A stretch of 30,717 nucleotides of DNA from NCBI GenBank assembly GCA_905233805.1, contig CAJOER010000016.1, positions 1-30,717 on the forward strand, in the 5' to 3' direction. The notes under the pieces are model-generated. The model searched no databases, was not told where the DNA came from, and was given only the letters and a program-made list of their open reading frames with translations. Origin of the DNA: an uncultured Eubacterium sp. Its GTDB lineage: Bacteria > Bacillota > Clostridia > Oscillospirales > Acutalibacteraceae. Position 1 is the stretch's first letter. The number at the start of each line of letters is the position of its first letter. Below, in pieces: positions 23,239-30,717 of the stretch. Position numbers and translations under genes: made by a program.

Positions 23239-24489
23239 ATGAAGAAAAATATGATAATCGGCCAGTCGGGCGGACCGACGGCCGTGATTAATTCAAGCCT
23301 TGCGGGCGCGATTGAATACGCGCTGCAAAGCGAAAATGTTGATAATGTTTACGGTATGATAAACGGAATAGAAGGGCTTATGGAGGAAAACATCATAAGC
23401 CTTACGGCTATGTTCCGCAGTCTGCCTCACGAACTCAACCGGCTTAAACACTCGCCGGCTATGTTTCTCGGCTCGTGCCGCTATAAACTCTCTGACAACG
23501 AAGAGGAATATAAACGCCTTTTTGAACTGCTTGATTATTATGAGATAGGATATTTCATTTATATCGGCGGTAACGACTCAATGGACACGGTTCAGAAGAT
23601 GACGGCGTACGCCGAAAAAATCGGGCACGATTTGAGAGTAGTCGGAATTCCGAAGACGATTGATAACGACCTTGTCGGAATTGACCACTCGCCCGGCTTC
23701 GGTTCGGCGGCAAAATATATAGCAACCTGCGTGCGCGAGGTTGCTTACGATACGAGTATTTATTCAATAAAGAGCGTTCATATTATTGAGGCTATGGGAC
23801 GTAATGCGGGCTGGCTTACCGCCGCCTCCGTTCTTGCAAGACAGGACAATATGCCCGCGCCTCACCTCGTATATCTTCCGGAAATTCCGTTTTCGGTTGA
23901 GCAGTTTGTCAGCGACGTTAAGAAAAAACTCGAGGAATACAACTCGGTTATCGTAGTTGTATCCGAGGGAATACGCGATAAAGACGGCAGGTATATTTCC
24001 GCAGCGCAGAGCACGGAGGCCGACCTTTTCGGGCACGAAAGGCTGAGCGGTGCGGGCGCGTACCTCAAAAGCGTTATTGAAGAAGAAATAGGCTGTAAGG
24101 TCAGGGCGCTCGAGCCTTCCGTTTTACAGCGCAGCGCGGGGCATATCGCCTCTCTTACCGACGTAAACGAGGCGTTCAACCTCGGTTCGGTTGCGGTGAG
24201 GGCTGCCGTAGAGGAAAATCTTACGGGCGTATTTTCAACGCTGACGAGGACGTCAAACAAGCCTTACAGCGTTGCTTACGGATTTGAGGACGTCAGCACG
24301 GTCGCGAATAAAGAAAACACCGTGCCCGTAAGCTGGATAAGCGAGGAGGGCAACGACGTTACAGAAGAGATGGTAACCTATCTCAGACCGCTTATACGCG
24401 GAACGGTTCAAACGCCGTTCAGAGGCGGACTGCCGGATTACGTCGACATCAGGCACCTCGACGTCAGAAAACAGAGATACAGAGATTAA
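23239..24489 (+). CDS. pfp: 6-phosphofructokinase, probably PPi-dependent
   Basis: A 416-residue protein with the PFK fold. It begins with IGQSGGPTAVINSSLAG and carries IGGNDSMDT (GGND, residues 110-113) and GIPKTIDNDL (PKTIDND, 138-144). In phosphofructokinases an Asp where the ATP enzymes have Gly, and a Lys in the TIDND motif, mark use of pyrophosphate rather than ATP; both are present here (Asp113, Lys139). Later conserved parts include EAMGRNAGWL and YVDI. It would make fructose 1,6-bisphosphate from fructose 6-phosphate in glycolysis, reversibly with PPi. Many anaerobic Clostridia rely on this type. It follows the interrupted peptidase by 18 bases, so co-transcription is likely. Specificity is a motif-based inference. 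Confidence 0.85.
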   Translation: MKKNMIIGQSGGPTAVINSSLAGAIEYALQSENVDNVYGMINGIEGLMEENIISLTAMFRSLPHELNRLKHSPAMFLGSCRYKLSDNEEEYKRLFELLDYYEIGYFIYIGGNDSMDTVQKMTAYAEKIGHDLRVVGIPKTIDNDLVGIDHSPGFGSAAKYIATCVREVAYDTSIYSIKSVHIIEAMGRNAGWLTAASVLARQDNMPAPHLVYLPEIPFSVEQFVSDVKKKLEEYNSVIVVVSEGIRDKDGRYISAAQSTEADLFGHERLSGAGAYLKSVIEEEIGCKVRALEPSVLQRSAGHIASLTDVNEAFNLGSVAVRAAVEENLTGVFSTLTRTSNKPYSVAYGFEDVSTVANKENTVPVSWISEEGNDVTEEMVTYLRPLIRGTVQTPFRGGLPDYVDIRHLDVRKQRYRD

Positions 24490-24517
24490 AAAAGACCGCT
24501 TAACGCGGTCTTTTTTT
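24488..24517. terminator. Bidirectional Rho-independent terminator
   Basis: GACCGC (24494-24499), loop TTAAC and GCGGTC (24505-24510), flanked by A and T runs. It serves both the PFK gene and the radical SAM gene, whose TAA stop (24518-24516) is at its edge. Confidence 0.92.
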
Positions 24518-25931
24518 ATTGTTCACTTAATTCTTTTTTACCCTCGGGGGTATCGCGCCAGTATTGGGTAAAGGGTTTGAAACGCTCTTTTTCCTCCCAG
24601 ATTTTCTTTGCTTTGGGAGCCCAGTGCTCGGCGTATTTTTCGCATTTTGCGCACAGCGCCTCGGCACTTTCGGGGCAGTTGAGGTTAGTGCTCTTTGCGC
24701 CCGTTTTGTTTACTATGTCAACGAGGGCGTGCGGATTTTCAAGCATCGGGCAGGGACGCAGCATATTGTCATTAAACGGCTGTCCCTTGAAATACTCCTT
24801 AAAGAAGGGGGAGTTAAGACATTCAAAAACGCTCTTTTCCCTGATATTGCAGTCGGAATAATGGATGAATACGCAGGGTTCTACGTCGCCTTCGGAGTTG
24901 ACGTGGAAGTAGTTCCTTCCCGCTGCGATACATCCGCCGACGAACTCGCCGTCGTTCTGGAAGTCAACGGTGAAAATCGGCTTTCCGTTTTTACTGTCGC
25001 GCTTTGCACGGATAGTGCGGTATACGTATTCCCTCTGCTCGGGGGTGAGAAGCAGGGAGGTGTCGGCGTCGCTTCCGACGGGCATATAATGGAAATACCA
25101 CGCGAATTTTACGCCGTTTTCAATTTCCGTATCGTAGAACTCGTCGCTCGTTACCGCCTCATAGTTTTCCGACGTGTAGCAGACCGAGGTTCCGAAGAAG
25201 CACTTATGCTCCTTTAAAAGGCGCATGGCTCCGATTACTTTATCGTAGGTGCCCTCGCCTCGGCGCGCGTCGGTAGTTTTCTTATTTCCTTCGATTGAAA
25301 GTGCGAGAGTAAGGTTGCCCGCCTCCTTCATATCCTCGCAGAACTTGTCGTCGATAAGAGTTCCGTTTGTGAAACAGAGGAAAAGACAGTCGCGGTTTTC
25401 TCTTACGAGGGTTAAAACGTCGTTCTTTCTTACAAGCGGTTCGCCGCCCGTGAACATAAAGAAATGCGTTCCGAGCGCCTTGGCTTCGCTTATGAGTTTT
25501 CTCATCTCGTCAAGAGTGAGATTTGATTTATGACCGTACTCGGCAGCCCAGCAGCCCTTGCACTTCAGGTTGCAGGCGCTAGTCGGGTCAAGAAGAATAA
25601 CCCACGGGATATTGCAGCCGAGCTCCTCGCGCTTTCTTCTAAGGGTTGACGTTCCGATATATCCGACGTCAATCGCGAAGGTGAGCGCGATATTTTTAAA
25701 CTGATTACGGTCAATCTCTTCAAGCCCGTTGAAGAGATAACCGTTCCATATATTGCTTTTGTCGCCTATGATTTCAACCGGCTTTGTAAAGGTTGCGGGA
25801 GGGTACATATTGCCTACTACCTTTTTTGCAATCTTAATAAGCCTGAGCAGGTTCCGCTCGGGGTCCTTATAGGCATAATCCAAAAGCTCGTTTCCGAAGA
25901 AACGTAGAATTTTAGGGTTTACTTTAGGCAT
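24516..25931 (-). CDS. Radical SAM protein with C-terminal Cys-rich (SPASM-like) region
   Basis: A 471-residue protein. The radical SAM cluster is CNLKCKGC (Cys120, Cys124, Cys127), followed by FTGGEPL (TGGEP at 161-165), and the standard barrel continues to about residue 330. An N-terminal region of about 105 residues precedes it. The C-terminal half has Cys334 (VGGCIAAG), Cys353, Cys361 and Cys394, which fits an auxiliary Fe-S/SPASM-type domain; such enzymes often modify peptides or tRNA. Substrate unknown; no small peptide gene or tRNA-modification partner is adjacent. AGGAG precedes the ATG at 25931. It starts 24 bases after argS and is the last gene of that operon. Confidence 0.85.
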   Translation of the reverse strand: MPKVNPKILRFFGNELLDYAYKDPERNLLRLIKIAKKVVGNMYPPATFTKPVEIIGDKSNIWNGYLFNGLEEIDRNQFKNIALTFAIDVGYIGTSTLRRKREELGCNIPWVILLDPTSACNLKCKGCWAAEYGHKSNLTLDEMRKLISEAKALGTHFFMFTGGEPLVRKNDVLTLVRENRDCLFLCFTNGTLIDDKFCEDMKEAGNLTLALSIEGNKKTTDARRGEGTYDKVIGAMRLLKEHKCFFGTSVCYTSENYEAVTSDEFYDTEIENGVKFAWYFHYMPVGSDADTSLLLTPEQREYVYRTIRAKRDSKNGKPIFTVDFQNDGEFVGGCIAAGRNYFHVNSEGDVEPCVFIHYSDCNIREKSVFECLNSPFFKEYFKGQPFNDNMLRPCPMLENPHALVDIVNKTGAKSTNLNCPESAEALCAKCEKYAEHWAPKAKKIWEEKERFKPFTQYWRDTPEGKKELSEQ

Positions 25932-25955
25932 TTTTAACTCCTGAAAAATAGTTTG

Positions 25956-27590
25956 TTACATTGAATCTGGCGCTTCAATTTTAAGCATGGTAAGAATATT
26001 TTTAATGGTATTCTTAACCGCAAGACAGAGATAAAGTCTTGCGCTCATCAGCGCCTTGTCGTCGTTCATAACGCGCTGCGCGTTATAGAACTTATGAAAG
26101 AGAGTTGCTAGTTCCACTACATAGTGAGTAATCTTTGCGGGGTCGTAATTCTTCGCGGCTGAAATAATCTCTTCCGTGAGGGCGGAGAGGTGGGTTATCA
26201 ACGCTCTTTCCTCGTCGGAGGTTAAGAGGTCAAGCTCGCCTTCTGCGGGGGTAGTTAAGGTAACGCCCTCGCTTTCCGCCTTGCGGAGAATTGAGCAGAT
26301 TCTCGCGTGCGCGTACTGAACGTAATATACGGGGTTTTCGCTGCTCTGCTCCGCCGCGAGACCGAGGTCAAAGTCAAAATGCGAATTCGGCTCGCGGAGA
26401 TTGAAGAAAAATCTTGCCGCGTCAATCGGGATTTCCTCTAAAAGCGTGTTAAGGGTAATCGCCTTGCCCGAGCGCTTTGAGAGTTTTATGGTTTCGCCGT
26501 CGCGCACGAGACGTACCATCTGATAAATAACTATGTCGAGCTTATCGGCGTCAAGACCGAGCGCTGTCAGCGCCGCCTTCATACGCGGAACATAGCCGTG
26601 ATGGTCCGCGCCGAGAATGTCGATAGCCTTATCAAAACCGCGGGTTACGAGTTTGTTGTAATGGTATGCGATGTCGGGCACGATATAGGTGGGAAGTCCG
26701 TTTGAACGCACTATAACTATATCCTTATCGTTCCCGTATTCGCTCGCTTTAAACCAGAGCGCGCCGTCCTTTTCATAGGTGACGCCCTTTTCTTTAAGCG
26801 TTTCGAGAACCTTTTCAACCTCGCCGTTATTGTGAACGGTGGATTCCTTAAACCAGTTATCGTAAACTTAGTCGACGAGCGCTTTTCTTCTTTCGGCGCT
26901 GTCGCAGGAAGCTTATTTATCGCCGTGGATATTTTTGAAATTTTCCGCGTGGGCGGTGATGTCCGCACCGTGGTACGCGTCCTCGGGCATTTCGATATCG
27001 CTGCCGCAAAGCTGTAAATATCTCACTTCAAGCGAGGTCGCGAATTTTTCAATCTGATTACCCGCATCGTTAACGTAAAACTCGCGCGAAACTTTGTATC
27101 CCGCAGCGTCAAGCACGCTTGAAAGACAGTCGCCGATAGCGCCGCCTCTTGCGTTACCTATATGCATGGGACCGGTCGGGTTTGCGGATACGAATTCAAC
27201 GAGAATGCTTTTACCCTCGCCAAAGTCCGAGCGGCCGTAGTTTTCGCCGCAGGAGAGCACGTCGCTTACAATCGCGGAATAGTACTTCTGCGAAAGATAG
27301 AAGTTGATAAATCCCGCGCCTGCGACCTCGGCTCTTTCAAAAAGTGTACCCGTCAAATCGAGGTTTGATACAATTTTTTCGGCAATCATTTTAGGCGCCA
27401 TGCGGAAAACTCTTGCGCCCGCCATGGCGATATTTGAGGAAAAGTCGCCGTTTTTCTTATCGGCGGGCTTTTCTATAATAAACTCCGGAAGCTCACCCGC
27501 GGGGAGTTCTCCCTTTGAAACGGCGGCGTTTACCGCGGAGATTATTTTTTCTTTTAACTGTGCCTGGGTTTCAAATACGAGTTTGGACAT
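25956..27590 (-). pseudogene. argS: argS, arginyl-tRNA synthetase, with two in-frame stops
   Basis: One reading frame (ATG 27590 to the stop at 25956) covers ArgS: an N-terminal domain, PTGPMHIGNARGG (the HIGH-like motif, HIGN at 143-146), the IKLSKRSGKAI region (the KMSKS-like motif) and the anticodon-binding DALR-like C-terminus. However, TAA occurs at codons 226 and 241 (26915-26913 and 26870-26868). The first falls where relatives have a Tyr (HGDKY-type segment). Between ALVD and VYDNWFKEST about 20 residues seem absent, and the total of 544 codons is below the usual 550-570. The gene is essential, so a second copy, readthrough, or a sequence error must be considered. TAA is the normal stop elsewhere here. 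AGGAGG precedes the start. Confidence 0.8.
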
Positions 27591-27598
27591 AGTGCCTC

Positions 27599-27947
27599 CT
27601 AATTTATTTTAAGCTCGACGGTTACCTCGTTCTGAGAGGTAAGCGCGCCGTTAACGTCAATATCGTAACCGAAGGTAAAGGTACCTTTTTCGCCGTCGAA
27701 ATCATTTTCGATATTTCTTCCGTAAATGCCCATAAGCAGAGAGCCGAACTCGGTTGCATAGTTGCAGAGGTTCCGCTTTGAGCGTTCTATAATGAGAAGC
27801 GAGCCGACTCCGCCCGAGCGGAGCATTTCAACCCGTTTTTCGTCCTTGCCGATTGAAAGGCGGACGTTGTTCGGGCTGAGAGGAGGCTCCAGCTCCTCGT
27901 CCGAGGCGCTGGGTACCCGTGATTTTTATTATTGCTTTCCTGTCCAT
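27599..27947 (-). pseudogene. DUF1934 family protein (YwiB-like), frameshifted
   Basis: The C-terminal 75 residues are clearly DUF1934-like: the region FGSLLMGIYGRNI, then GTFTFGYDIDVNGAL and a VTVELKIN end, a calycin-like beta barrel. The normal start is at ATG 27947 (AGGAAG upstream), MDRKAIIKITGTQ, but this frame leaves the correct one near 27910. The remainder (ASDEELEPPLSPNNVRL) is in the +1 frame. A block of about 20-25 residues that is usual between GTQ and this point also seems missing. A YwiB-type gene next to argS is a known arrangement in Firmicutes (Bacillus ywiB-argS), so its identity is supported by context. The gene overlaps murI by 19 bases. Confidence 0.7.
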
Positions 27948-28771
27948 AAATCTTCCTGAATATACTTGAATATGTCTATAAAAGAGCACTCGTTATCAAT
28001 GCTTTCGCCGAGGAGGGTTGCCGCGGCTGAGGAGAAATTCTGAGGCCTGTCGGATACGAAATACTTTGCCTCGCCCTTATGGTCGGGTGCGTTTCTCATA
28101 TCATTTTCATCAAGATACTGCTTGATATACTTTGCCTCTTCAAGCCCCGAGTCGATAAGCGTTACGCCCTCGCCCGCGATGTTTCTGATAATCGGGATAA
28201 GGTGGGGGAAATGAGTGCAGCCGAGGATAACCGTATCGCAGCCGTTTTCAAGTATCGGTTTTAAATAGCGCTTTACCGCGGGGTTCGTTACGTCGTCGTC
28301 AACGCCGCACCAGTTGCTCTCAACGAGAGAAACGAGGAGCGGGCAGGCAACGGAGGTAATTTCAGCCTTTTCGTTATAACTTTTAATCTCTTTATCAAAG
28401 GCGCCCGAGTTAATCGTCGCGCTTGTTCCCATAATTCCGATTTTTCCGTTTTTTGTTGCAAGAGCCGCCGCCTTTGCCGACGGGGTCAGAATTCCCGTTG
28501 ACGGGAGGGGAAGACCTTTAATAAGTTCTCTTGATACGGTCGATACCGTTCCGCAGGCTACGGCTATCATCTTGCAGTCGAAGGAGCGGAGGAACTTGAT
28601 ATCCTGCGCGGTATAGCTTTCAATAGTTTCGTTTGAACGCGTACCGTAGGGGACTCTTCCCGTGTCGCCGAAATATATTATGTCCTCGTTGGGGAGGAGT
28701 TTTTTTATTGCGCGGACGGTTGAAAGACCGCCGAGACCCGAGTCAAAAACGCCTACAGGATTTTTATTCAT
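27929..28771 (-). CDS. murI: Glutamate racemase
   Basis: A 280-residue enzyme that supplies D-glutamate for peptidoglycan. The conserved motifs are GVFDSGLGGL (Asp10, Ser11), YFGDTGRVPYG, the first catalytic Cys in VACGTVST (Cys73) and the second in VILGCTHFPHL (Cys185, followed by His187). The length is normal. The usual ACNT motif is ACGT here, a variant that I believe occurs in this bacterial group. Only a weak CGGGAA site lies before the ATG at 28771, but a good promoter is present at 28823-28851. It is the first gene of the murI - DUF1934 - argS - radical SAM operon on the minus strand. Confidence 0.92.
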   Translation of the reverse strand: MNKNPVGVFDSGLGGLSTVRAIKKLLPNEDIIYFGDTGRVPYGTRSNETIESYTAQDIKFLRSFDCKMIAVACGTVSTVSRELIKGLPLPSTGILTPSAKAAALATKNGKIGIMGTSATINSGAFDKEIKSYNEKAEITSVACPLLVSLVESNWCGVDDDVTNPAVKRYLKPILENGCDTVILGCTHFPHLIPIIRNIAGEGVTLIDSGLEEAKYIKQYLDENDMRNAPDHKGEAKYFVSDRPQNFSSAAATLLGESIDNECSFIDIFKYIQEDLWTGKQ

Positions 28772-28822
28772 AGTTAATCATTCCCGTGTGAAAGTTATAA
28801 TAATCCATTTTAAAATATATGT

Positions 28823-28851
28823 ATTTTAACACAAATGAACTGTAATATCAA
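28823..28851 (-). promoter_or_regulatory. Promoter for the murI operon
   Basis: On the minus strand: TTGATA (28851-28846), a 17-base spacer and TAAAAT (28828-28823). It points to the ATG at 28771. Confidence 0.7.
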
Positions 28852-28896
28852 CTAATTAAGCACTTAAAAATAAAAAATTAATTTTTTATTAAAAGA

Positions 28897-28925
28897 TAGA
28901 CAAAATGCCGCTCAGATGATATAAT
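28897..28925 (+). promoter_or_regulatory. Promoter for the gene at 28962
   Basis: TAGACA (28897-28902), a 17-base spacer and a perfect TATAAT (28920-28925), about 37 bases before the ATG, with AAAGGA close to it. Confidence 0.75.
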
Positions 28926-28961
28926 ACTAAACTGAATTATTTTGAAAGGAATAAAAACGTT

Positions 28962-29810
28962 ATGGAATTAACCCAGGTTTTCAGCATAATTGAGAAAAAT
29001 TTAAGCCAGACTAACGAGAGCCTCGGATTTAAGAAAAAGTCAAGCGACGACACTTCGCTTACGTATTCGGGCGACCTCGGCCTTTACCGTATTGCGTATG
29101 ACGGGGGAAACAATATTCTCGCTTTTGAATGCGCTTACGAGGATAACGGCGCGGATACGGAATATAATACTATCGCAAGAAGTCTTCTTGACCTTAACGA
29201 CTGCGACGAAAAAGAGGCCAAGTCGGTATCAAACGAGATGCTTGACGAGGTTGAAAGAATGTTCAAGGTTAAGAAAAAGGTTGACCTTGACAAGGTAAAA
29301 ATGCCAAAGAGCGTTTCAAGAACGAAGGCGAAAAACGGAACTATCAGCTACGACGTTGACTCGCTTGCAAACCGCTTCGGCTCGCTCTATCCCGAGTTTA
29401 AAAACCTGATTAAGCAGAACGTGGTTGATTACGGCGAGTTCCTTCCCGAGACCTTCTTCCTTGAATACGGAAACGAAAAGGTTCTTGACGTTATCAAAAA
29501 CGGAACCGAGGCGGAGCAGAAAAAACTCTTCAAAATGCTCGGCGAGGTGTTTGAGGACGGAACCAACGAGGTTCAGGACGTAATCGGCGTTACAATTCTC
29601 GGCGAAATGAAAAACGACCCCGAAATGATGGCGGTTGCGGACAGGTATATGAACGAATATATGGCGGGTCCCGTTCACGAGATTAACAAGATTACCGCGA
29701 AGAATAACAGATACACCAAGAAACTAAAAAATCCTCCGGCGTACAAGCCGAAGAAGAAAAGGTCGTTTAACCCGACCAACGCGTTAAGCGAGATGAATAA
29801 CAACAGATAA
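28962..29810 (+). CDS. Uncharacterised protein, C-terminal part possibly DUF7674-like
   Basis: A 282-residue, soluble, highly charged protein with a good promoter and AAAGGA upstream. No signal peptide or membrane segment. The N-terminal ~100 residues look like an alpha/beta domain (LTYSGDLGLYRIAYDG). The helical central part, YPEFKNLIKQNVVDYGEFLP followed by EDGTNEVQDVIGVTILGEM, resembles DUF7674-type domains that I associate with immunity-like proteins, but this similarity is weak. The last ~40 residues are basic and probably disordered (KPKKKRSFNP). First gene of a three-gene unit with the two downstream genes. Confidence 0.75.
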   Translation: MELTQVFSIIEKNLSQTNESLGFKKKSSDDTSLTYSGDLGLYRIAYDGGNNILAFECAYEDNGADTEYNTIARSLLDLNDCDEKEAKSVSNEMLDEVERMFKVKKKVDLDKVKMPKSVSRTKAKNGTISYDVDSLANRFGSLYPEFKNLIKQNVVDYGEFLPETFFLEYGNEKVLDVIKNGTEAEQKKLFKMLGEVFEDGTNEVQDVIGVTILGEMKNDPEMMAVADRYMNEYMAGPVHEINKITAKNNRYTKKLKNPPAYKPKKKRSFNPTNALSEMNNNR

Positions 29811-29840
29811 AACCGTAATTTATCTCAGTTTCAGGAGAAT

Positions 29841-30401
29841 ATGATGAATAATGATTTTTTGAGGAAAGGAATAGTTTTTCCCCTTGTTACGGCGCTTGCG
29901 GCGGGAATAGTTGCGTTTTGCATTGTCAGTGCAAACGTTGCCGATTTGTCGCCGTTTTATGAGGGTGCGCAGGTGCTTAATTTCGATTATCTCAAAACCG
30001 AAAAAAGAGAAACTGCAAATCCCGAAAACCCGAAAGCGGGAACGCTCATGGGCGAACTTAAAGGGAAAGAAACGCTTGATTTGGTTTACGAGTGCGACTA
30101 TTCGGGGCTTTATTCAGCCGCCTCCCTTTCCGAAAAAGGTTCTCTTATCGGGGATACGGGAACGGCGTATATTGAAATAATCAATTCAAACGCTTCCGCC
30201 CTCGGTGACAGTTTAAAAATAAGCGGAGTTTCAGGCGAACACAGTTACAAAAAGACCGGCGAAAAGACCGTGAAAAACGAAACGGAGGTTTTCCTTACAA
30301 CTCCGAGAAACGAAAAGAACGCCGCCGTTTATTACAGACAAAAAGGCAAGGGCGGTTTAGCCTCCGGTTACACGGTAGTGATTTATGAGGAGGTGGCGTA
30401 G
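29841..30401 (+). CDS. Uncharacterised single-pass membrane protein
   Basis: A 186-residue protein with one N-terminal membrane helix (GIVFPLVTALAAGIVAFCIV) and a predicted extracellular beta-rich domain containing ETLDLVYECDYSGLYSAASL. AGGAGA lies before two ATGs (29841 and 29844); the second has the better spacing. I recognise no family. It begins 30 bases after the preceding gene and ends one base before the next start, so it is part of the same transcript. An anchored cell-surface or sensor-type role is possible. Confidence 0.72.
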   Translation: MMNNDFLRKGIVFPLVTALAAGIVAFCIVSANVADLSPFYEGAQVLNFDYLKTEKRETANPENPKAGTLMGELKGKETLDLVYECDYSGLYSAASLSEKGSLIGDTGTAYIEIINSNASALGDSLKISGVSGEHSYKKTGEKTVKNETEVFLTTPRNEKNAAVYYRQKGKGGLASGYTVVIYEEVA

Positions 30402-30402
30402 T

Positions 30403-30654
30403 ATGGGACTTTCGGAAACCAGAAAGGCGCTCTCTTCAATAATTGCGGTTATTACCTCAATTGCCTGCGCGGTGTTTATTATAAGTTTTGTGCTCAGCTT
30501 TTCGCTTAATTCACAGCCCTTCCTTGAAAAGGTTATGATTACTTTTTGCTTGAGCGTAGCCTTGGATTTTACTTTTTGTGTTTTTCCATTTTTCAGCTGT
30601 TTACACTCATATAACCCCAGATCTACGGCTTTATCTGCCCAGACTACTTTATAA
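30403..30654 (+). pseudogene. Membrane protein gene, cut off near 30535
   Basis: With a strong GAGGAGG site the protein begins MGLSETRKALSSIIAVITSI and a membrane helix to SFSLNSQPFLEKV (about 44 residues). After about 30534 the sequence no longer looks like a continuation: composition shifts and the translated product (VALDFTFCVFPFF and beyond) is typical of the reverse complement of other coding DNA. The formal stop is TAA at 30652-30654. The gene is therefore probably truncated by an insertion, rearrangement or contig chimerism, and its family cannot be told from 44 residues. Confidence 0.55.
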
Positions 30655-30717
30655 GCAAAGTCATTGTACAGGTTGATGTTTGAACTGTCAAAGCGGTCAA
30701 AAGATTTAAGTGTGTTG
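30540..30717 (-). other. Foreign-looking end segment, coding-like on the minus strand
   Basis: From about 30535 to the window end, base use differs from the rest (more AAA, ACA, CTG codons). On the minus strand it is open without stop codons from 30716, translating to LKSFDRFDSSNINLYNDFAY, then YKVVWADKAVDLGLYECKQL and a Lys/Gln-rich part. This looks like a fragment of an unrelated gene entering from the right. Identity unknown. Confidence 0.5.

Noticed and set aside
26868..26915. Reassignment of TAA to Tyr, suggested by the argS stops
   Set aside because: Many other genes here end in TAA at well-placed sites, so the code is standard.
26717..26968. 83-residue minus-strand frame inside argS
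   Set aside because: It is the shifted reading of the argS coding strand; composition is Lys/Arg/Pro-rich and the ArgS-like residues lie in the other frame.
1..30717. CRISPR arrays, tRNA or rRNA genes
   Set aside because: No regularly spaced repeats, cloverleaf-like sequences or rRNA-like conserved stretches were found on reading.

Overview
The window looks like a chromosomal segment of an anaerobic gut Firmicute, most likely a Clostridia member of the Oscillospirales/Ruminococcaceae type. The basis is its mid GC content, strong AGGAGG ribosome binding sites, TTGACA/TATAAT-type promoters, and a gene set of DUF1846, DUF1858, DUF1015, DUF6472, a PPi-type phosphofructokinase and a glutamate racemase with an ACGT active-site variant. 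Assignments come from reading motifs by eye; no database search was run.

Layout. At 1-3023 are the C-terminus of an NhaC-type antiporter, a convergent DUF1858/DMT-transporter pair, and a DUF1846 gene. At 3182-6925 is a large secreted subtilase with an unusual insertion in its catalytic domain and Kelch-like and Fn3-like C-terminal parts. At 6949-9793 are a membrane acyltransferase-like protein (DUF1624), then a divergent operon of a cytoplasmic GH28-like beta-helix enzyme, a SecB-like protein and a DUF6472 protein.

The centre, 10008-20453, is a tightly packed, one-direction phage structural operon: terminase small and large subunits, portal, protease, decoration-like protein, major capsid, three neck/connector proteins, a 37-residue ORF, a LysM protein, a gpD-like hub, a gpV-like spike, gp25, baseplate J, a DUF2313 protein and a very small fibre-like protein. 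It follows the PBSX (xkd) order, but the whole tail-tube block (sheath, tube, chaperone, tape measure) is absent, as are integrase, replication, regulator and lysis genes. It is flanked by ordinary host genes, has host-like base use, and its upstream region carries three TTATTCAC boxes that resemble DnaA boxes. This is the best candidate for an undescribed system: a domesticated, possibly gene-transfer-agent-like particle with a minimal tail.

At 20554-24489 are DUF1015, a broken M28 peptidase and a probable PPi-dependent phosphofructokinase. At 24516-28771, on the minus strand, is a murI - DUF1934 - argS - radical SAM operon in which DUF1934 and argS are both interrupted. At 28962-30654 are three uncharacterised genes. 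The last is cut off at about 30535, where the sequence changes character up to the window end.

Four genes (phage protease, M28 peptidase, argS, DUF1934) appear to have lost a short internal block. Either real gene decay or a consensus/assembly problem could explain this, and the raw reads should decide before the lesions are interpreted biologically.
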